This document shows positions 57,925 to 64,000 of a stretch of DNA of 64,000 bases, piece by piece. Both the position numbers and the translations under genes were made by a program. The stretch's first letter is position 1; each line of letters opens with the position of its first letter. The DNA lies in NCBI GenBank assembly GCA_036417435.1, contig CM070913.1, forward strand, positions 21,978,680 through 22,042,679, read 5' to 3'. Source of the DNA: Inia geoffrensis. Lineage: Eukaryota; Chordata; Mammalia; Artiodactyla; Iniidae. The notes beneath the pieces are model-generated. The model made no database searches. It was not told where the DNA came from and saw only the letters and a list, made by a program, of their open reading frames with translations.

Positions 57925-58080
57925 TACTAACGTTTGTTGAGTACCCACTATGGGCCAAGCTCCATGCTAGGCATCAAAGGTACAAAGACAGTAAGACAAG
58001 ACTTGGTCCTCAATGACATTACAGAGAAGTGAGCAGACAAATAAATGGTCGCTATAAAATGGGCAATGCTGACATTTTAC
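57925..58080 (-). mobile_element. L2 LINE 3' end
   Basis: 'gttgagtacccactatgggc', 'catgctaggcatcaaaggta', 'agacttggtcctcaatgaca' and 'gagcagacaaataaatggtc' are the reversed L2 3' end in order. Confidence 0.8.
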
Positions 58081-58589
58081 AACATGACGTATGAGTGTTT
58101 GTAAACACGGATGAGAGCGTGTGTGTGAATGTATGTGTACACACATATATACAATTGATTTTCCCTGGGGAAGGAAGGCTCCCAAAAGGCACCATTTAAT
58201 TGAGTGCTTACCTAGCAGACTTGACTGCAGGTGAATGGAAGTGTTAGGTTAACCTGGGCTTGTTTTCCCTTTCCATTTGAGTCCCAACCTATCCCACTTA
58301 AATAAGATCTCAGTAATTTTCCCACCATGAATCCAATTGCTTTACTCCCCATTTTCCAAATATGCTTTGCTGGCATCTGGACTTTCACTCAGTCCATTTC
58401 CTCTGCTGATAATGCTCCGTTCCACCACTTTCTTCTTTGCAATTCATTGGTTCAAAACACAAGTGTTAAGCCCCTACTAGCATCTGCACATTTTGTGTAC
58501 TGAGGTGCTCCTCAAAGCAAGATTAATGATAACGAAGGTGGTCAATATCTACCAGTTAAGCTTGCACACATCTATGTCAGTGAGGCATT
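58081..58589. other. No gene; possible L2 piece
   Basis: 58365-58450 ('cctctgctgataatgctccg') resembles the L2 'ctctgcctggaatgctc' segment; too short to call. GT/CA-rich near 58110-58150. Confidence 0.35.
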
Positions 58590-58900
58590 GTGTTTGGCTA
58601 TAACAGAGACTAAAAAGTAACAGCTGAAATAAGACATTTATTTTTCTTTCACATAAAAAGAAATCCAAAGGTTGGCAGTCTATAGCTGTCATGGTCAAAA
58701 GAAACCTTGGCTCATTCTAGTTCTTTGTCTGTAGTCTTCATGGAAAGACTTTTATCTTCATGCTGAGAAGATGGCTGCCATAGCTCCAGCCATCATGTTT
58801 GAGTTTTCATGTATAAAGAAGGAAGAAAAGAAAAAGGGCAAAAGGAGCCCACTGGGTGAGTCAACCCCCTTTAAAGAACTTTCTGAGAAGCCCCAAGTGC
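58590..58900. mobile_element. Unassigned old mammalian repeat, part 1
   Basis: 'taacagagactaaaaagtaa', 'atttatttttctttcacata', 'ggttggcagtctatagctgt' and 'gggcaaaaggagcccactgg' have the wording of a widespread old mammalian repeat whose family name I cannot give. A probable second part lies at 59530-59690. Confidence 0.4.
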
Positions 58901-59529
58901 CAGAATTAGTCTCAGGTCCAGGTTTTACAGGGCCTGCTCTGACCCCCACCTCCAGCTGTGTTCTCTGCATCAAGAGTTCTTTAATCCACTAGGCCTAAGG
59001 AGACTGCTCACCAAGCACCCACCCACTCCTCCTAGACAATGCTCTGAGAGCTCTGGAATTCTAACTCAAGAGGCCCTGAACCCACTTCTAGGTCCATATT
59101 AGCCTCGTCCATGGGTTTGTCCTCCTGTGAGCAGAATATATACCTGGTGTCCATACCCATAGGCCTGAGAGTTGGCCAAGGGGACTTGAACACAGAAGGT
59201 GGGAAGGCGGGGATGTGGATGGAGCTTGGATGTGAATACTGGAATGTCCACATGCATGCGCTTAGGACTGCTTTCTCTGTGGGTTGGAGCTGAGGGTAGA
59301 AAGAAAGAAAGCAGGCCACCTGGACTGACTCTCCCCATGGCTTGGATCTTGAGAGAGGCCAATTATTTCACGTCTTCCAGATGTTATGGAGGTACATTGG
59401 TCAAGGTAGCAGTATGGAAGCTATTTTATTTAATAGTTTGGTAACTCAAATTATACTTTTAAAATATTTAGACACCTGGTATGTGGACCTCCATGTGTAT
59501 TCTTGTGCCCATCCCTCTAAATGTTAGAG
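58901..59529. other. No gene recognised
   Basis: Unique sequence between the two parts of the repeat. Opposed frames over 59032-59444 show no domain. Confidence 0.4.
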
Positions 59530-59690
59530 GCAGGCTTGAGTGTACTCACTTCCATTTACAACTCCTTGACCACCACATTTACAAGGGAGGTTGGGAAATG
59601 CAATTCTCTCCCTCTTCCTCTCTAAACTGGAGGATGGGAAGAATGAATACTGAATATTGGGTAGACAACCAACCAGTCTACACTGGTTTA
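59530..59690. mobile_element. Unassigned old mammalian repeat, part 2
   Basis: 'gggaggttgggaaatgcaat' and 'tactgaatattgggtagaca' look like the far end of the repeat begun at 58590, in the same order, which suggests that later sequence was inserted between them. Confidence 0.35.
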
Positions 59691-60187
59691 CAAGGGTGGC
59701 TGGAAAGAAAGATGTCTTTGCCTTATCCCCAAAATATTAACATTTGCATCCCTACCATAATTGCAAATATGGAAACTGAGAGTTCACATATCAAGACGTG
59801 TAGATAATTTTTAGTATACAGCAATTTGACAGCAGGCATTATATTAAGGATAAGGAAAAGATAAAGATAAATATACAGAGAGAATCCACCTGGAAGGTGT
59901 GTGGGTGTGTGGAAATCCAGAGCCGGAGCACCCAAGAGATTAACGGTATTGTGGTCCCTGGAGGGGCAACCCAGGACACTCCAGTGGTCAGAGCTAAAGT
60001 GCTCTGGTAGCAGCCTCCATGAGATCAAGAAAGGAATTGAGGAATTCAGGATGATGAGAGAAAACTGAGAATTAGGGAGGTTCATCGCAGGGAGAAAGCA
60101 CAATCAAGAAAAGAAGGCTGAATAATTTCACTGAGTAGGTACTTACATGTTAAACCTTCTCATTTGCACTGGCAGGAGTTAGTCACG
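59691..60187. other. No gene recognised
   Basis: Unique sequence to the left edge of a SINE. Confidence 0.4.
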
Positions 60188-60195
60188 AGCATAGT

Positions 60196-60400
60196 TTTTT
60201 TTTTTTTTGCGGTACGCGGGTCTCTCACTGTTGTGGCCTCTCCCGTTGCAGAGCACAGGCGCCAACGCGCAGGCTCAGCGGCCATGGCTCACGGGCCCAG
60301 CCGCTCCGCGGCATGCGGGATCCTCCCCGACCGGGGCACGAACCCGTGTCCCCTGCATCGGCAGAAGGACTCTCAACCACTGCGCCACCAGGGAAGCCCA
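60196..60400 (-). mobile_element. CHR SINE, compact form, young
   Basis: Compact whale form on -, T run at the left. agcatagt flanks at 60188-60195 and 60401-60408. Many CpGs are retained. A few bases are missing near the end ('gcacaggcgccaacgcgcag'). Confidence 0.96.
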
Positions 60401-63214
60401 AGCATAGTACTTTTAAATAAAGGCTATAATAGATCCAAAAGGGAATATTTAATGTGGCTTTGGATAGTTAGAATGTAATAATTTTCTTCCTGCATTAATC
60501 CCTTGGGTAATGGATGTTAACAAAAACAACCCCAAAAGATATATAATCTGCAAACATCTGTAACTGATGTTTGTGATCTGTGAACACAGTGTTAGGGTAG
60601 ACTGAAAAGAACAATCATTAAATGAAAGCTTCCAATGCTTGCACTTCTTTAATAGAAATGTTCTAAGAAAGACAATCTCTTTGTACTTCTTTGGTAAGGA
60701 AAACTGAAATGCAAAGTGTCAATAAAAGCATGGGTATTGGTTAAGCAGAAAAGCTGAAAGTCTAGAGTAAAGATGTGTTTCTTGCATGAATAATTTCCGA
60801 ACAGTCTGCTAAAGGAGTGATTTTGTATCAAGCTGAAACCCCAAACCAGCATCATTTTAATTTGCTAAGCACCTGTGAAGGAATACAGCTGCAAGGCCAT
60901 GGGAAAACAATAGGAACTGTGACAGTTCATTAATATAAACCAGAAACTAGATTTATTTAGAAAAGTCATTGATATAGAATTACCCTGGAGGATGCAATGA
61001 CATTCCTGAAGCAGACCAGCAAGCAGCTAACTAAGATTATAGATGTGTGTACATCATTTGAAACCGAACAGTAATTTGGTAACTATTACGATTTATTGTA
61101 TATGTCAAACAGAATAACAAATGTGTAAAGAGCCAGTGATTGCTTAGGTGAGTTGTATTCAGTTGTTTGGCTTTTTTGCATGCAAGGTTATTTTGTCCTG
61201 GAAAATCAAGATAATGGTGTTGCCTCTAAAGTGGTTACTTTTGTGTATATGTGCATAGAAGGAAAATATCAAAGTACACATTCTTGTCTAACTACTCTGA
61301 GCCTTAACATAACGCTGATATGAAGCTAAAGAAGTTGTTTATTGCAATCAAGTCATCACAGTCTTATGTTGATGGTGACTGCAAATATTTCAGGTATGGT
61401 AACTCATAAGCAATCTGGCTTGCAGAAAATGAAAGATATCAACAGATCTGGAGGCAGAGAAATAGATCTGCTAACCACTCACTTTTATTGCAAACAGTAA
61501 AATGTAACCCTAGAAAACGGGAGCAGAGCAAGATTCTTCTTTCATACACTTAAAGCATCTGGGAAAATCTCAGCATCTGGCACAAAAGCAATAAGCCTGT
61601 CCACTGAACTTGTTCCCAGCCATGAGACAGGCAACATTAGCCAACAATGTGGGAGCAAACGAAAAGAATGTCCCCACACCTCCAACGCTTCCTCTTTAAA
61701 TGCAAAGGAAATCAACAATCCTCCAGCTAATTTCCTTAGATGGTTTTCTTAATCCTTTCACCACCAGTAGTCAGCGTCCCTGGTACTGCTGTAATCATTG
61801 GAAACTGATTGACTTGAACTGCTGGTCGTAAAGAGTTAAAGTTTAGAGCGACCACCGAGGACTTAATGAGTGCATAGTGATCACTAAGGACACCTTAACG
61901 ATATTGCCAACCATTGGGTCCCAGGGCCCTTTTTATGAGCCCCCTGTAGAGGTGATCATGGTATGCTGGAGTTGGAAAGAGACATGGGAAATGTACAAGG
62001 TACATGTGTATAAACTGCCACTGAGAGGTAGGGGGTGTACAGACCAAAAGCATCTCACTGGCCCTTTAAAGCACTGTCTTCATTTTTTTAAGATAATAAA
62101 GCTCTTTTTTTTTTTTAATCCTGAAAAAATCAAAATGATCTCAAATCCAGGAAAGATCTGATTTGAAACAGAAAAACCTGGGGTTTGGGAGGGGAAACCC
62201 ATTCAGAGACTATTTAAATGTATGATTCTAAAGAGAGGCTCATTTAAAATCTCAGGAATTGAAAACATATTAAATTATTTGTGCTACACGGTTCATTTTA
62301 GCATTACTCTCATCCCTTTTTCAAATCCTCTGATTCTAAAGACTTTTTGAGTGTTTGGAGCTGCAAAGTACATGATGTGATGGGAGAACATCCAAGGGCT
62401 GGTTCTCATTTTGTGAAATTCTCTAATGGCACTGCTCAAAAATACAACCTTCCAAACAAACGCCAGCATTCTGTTGTTGTTGTTGTTTGTCTGGTTTTCA
62501 CATCATGAATGAAAAGCATTCTGAAAATAGGAAGCAATTATAAAATTCTCCAGGTTCCCCTGTAACAATAGTGCTGAAACATTTAAAACAAAGGCAAATA
62601 ACATGATAAGTAAGTGAAAGATGCTGAATTTCCTGTAAGGCCCACGTGGGCTTTGGGCCTTCAAAGCAAGTTGACAGGGCACCCATGTGAATTGAGGCAA
62701 CTGCCCTCGCTTTTGCTAGTTCAGTCCCACATTGTTTGCGTGAGGCAAACGTTGTGGCTGGCTCATGTGTGAAAATGAAAGTCCTGGACGACAGGTCTGC
62801 CCTTCACAGTTGTTGTTGACAAGTGTTTTGAGGAAAGAAAACAGAACTTGAAATCTAGAAACGTAGAAAAAAAATTTGGTAGATGGATATATTCTATTTA
62901 GCTATTACTTGTAAATTAGTTGGCAACATTGAAAAGTTGGAACTTCTGCATTAAAACCTGGATTTCAAGCTTTTCTTGAAAAATTAGAAGATATGATACT
63001 TGAGCCCACAGCTCTTTACCACAAGTTCATCACATCGGGGGAGGGGCAGTCCTGCTCAGGTGGGGCAGAGGCTCTCTGCTAATCTTTCTAGATGATTCAC
63101 CGGGCCTGCTGATTCCAGCTATTCACACGTGCTACTGGCTCAGGGATAATCAGTGAGGTTTATTCCAACCCTCAGGTCTCCAAAGATGACCCAGTGCCCT
63201 AAGCAAGCCCAGCT
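60401..63214. other. No gene; long stretch without recognisable repeats
   Basis: About 2.8 kb in which I see no repeat family beyond simple (TTG)n at 62472-62489 and T/A runs. No exon is supported. Such stretches can hold conserved enhancers, but this cannot be shown from one sequence. Confidence 0.4.
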
Positions 63215-63365
63215 ACGTAACTGTAGGGCCCACTGCAAAATGCAAACACATTTTGTTCAAATAATATTAAGAACTTCAAGATGATGACAACAGAGCGTTA
63301 AACCAAATATGGGTATCTTATAATCAGGGGCCCTATGTGACTGTGTGAAGCCAGCCAGCCCAGGA
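63215..63365. mobile_element. Unassigned old mammalian repeat
   Basis: 'gtagggcccactgcaaaatg', 'aacacattttgttcaaataa', 'ttaagaacttcaagatgatg' and 'ggggccctatgtgactgtgt' match the wording of a dispersed mammalian repeat. The class is uncertain. Confidence 0.4.
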
Positions 63366-63618
63366 CTTAAGAATAGCTTTGGATCTCAGGGCCACCTTTG
63401 TTTCACCCTGACAACTTAAGAACTGTGTTGAGTGGTTTTCCTGAAAGATAAAAATTTCTGAAAAAAGTGAATTCTGAAAGGACTAAAAGCCCACAAGGGA
63501 TTGTAAAGCAAGTAAATTTTCACAGCATTCAAGTGAGAAAGCAGTGATATCTTAAGGACTTTTTTGCTTGTTTGTAGAAAGTTTTAAAAATCAATGTTAT
63601 TTAAAAATTACTAGTTTA
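63366..63618. other. No gene recognised
   Basis: Unique AT-rich sequence before the last SINE. Confidence 0.4.
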
Positions 63619-63942
63619 GGGTTTCCCTGGTGACACAGTGGTTACGAATCCACCTGCCAATGCAGGGGACACGGGTTCGAGCCCTGGTCCAGGAAGATCC
63701 CACATGCCACGGGGCAACGAAGCCCGTGCACCACAACTACTGAGCCTGCGCTCTAGAGACTGTGAGCCACAACTACTGAGCCCACTTGCCACAACTACTG
63801 AAGCCCGCATGCCTACAGCCCATGCTCCGCAACAAGAGAAGCCACCTCAATGAGAAGCCCACGCACCGCAACGAAGAGTAGCCCCCGCACGCAGCAACTA
63901 AGACCCAGCACAGCCAAAAATAAATAAATAAAATTTAAAAAG
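63619..63942 (+). mobile_element. CHR SINE, long form
   Basis: Long form with head 'gggtttccctggtgacacag', B-box 'gggttcgagccc' and repeated 'ccacaactactgagcc', ending in (AAAT)n. One internal segment ('ctcgccgcaactagagaaag') is missing near the end. An imperfect flanking repeat is suggested at 63606-63618 and about 63942-63954. Confidence 0.93.
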
Positions 63943-64000
63943 ATAACTATTTTAAAATTCTAAAAGTAGTACATCTAGGTGGGAAACACTCTGTCATATA

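Overview
The window is eukaryotic nuclear DNA from a cetacean, most likely a toothed whale (odontocete). The main evidence is the set of roughly fifteen tRNA-derived CHR-type SINEs of the cetacean/hippo/ruminant lineage. They occur in three forms: an older short form, a form of about 310-360 bp, and a compact form of about 210 bp with an internal deletion, as in the deletion-type subfamilies described for whales. Mammal-wide repeats (MIR, L2, L3/CR1, MER5A, MLT1 LTRs) and artiodactyl-type L1 tails agree with this. BovB, the ruminant LINE, was not seen.

I find no protein-coding gene, complete exon set or structural RNA gene that I can defend. The window reads as a gene desert or a very large intron. 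Its single strong gene-like signal is an orphan CpG island at about 15.23-16.20 kb, with GC boxes inside it and a TATA-like box to the left. It could be a promoter or first exon on either strand. The open frames inside it are explained by high GC.

Layout. 0-2.6 kb: an old L1 on the + strand, an unassigned repeat-like block and four SINEs, two of them back to back. 2.6-15 kb: mostly unique sequence with a TA microsatellite, SINEs, MIR/L2 relics and an MLT1 LTR followed by a MIR. 15-18 kb: the CpG island, G-rich tracts and a recent 63-bp tandem duplication. 18.6-26.8 kb: old L1 sequence, then a full-length but inactivated L1 on the - strand (20795-26705) with an 11-bp target-site duplication. 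It lies inside an older insertion that has its own 11-bp duplication. 27.9-33.3 kb: SINEs and a nest of old L1 pieces in both orientations. 33.3-46 kb: mainly unique sequence with L2, L3/CR1, L1MB-like, MER5A, MIR and MLT1 relics. 47-52 kb: two more L1 remnants. 52-64 kb: unique sequence with MIR/L2 relics, a young-type L1 tail, a long polypyrimidine tract, SINEs, and one of the longest stretches without a recognisable repeat (60.4-63.2 kb).

No set of genes works together here. The biology visible is layered retrotransposition, dated by nesting and target-site duplications, plus one candidate regulatory island. I saw no previously undescribed gene system. All repeat family names come from sequence recognition by eye, not from a database search.
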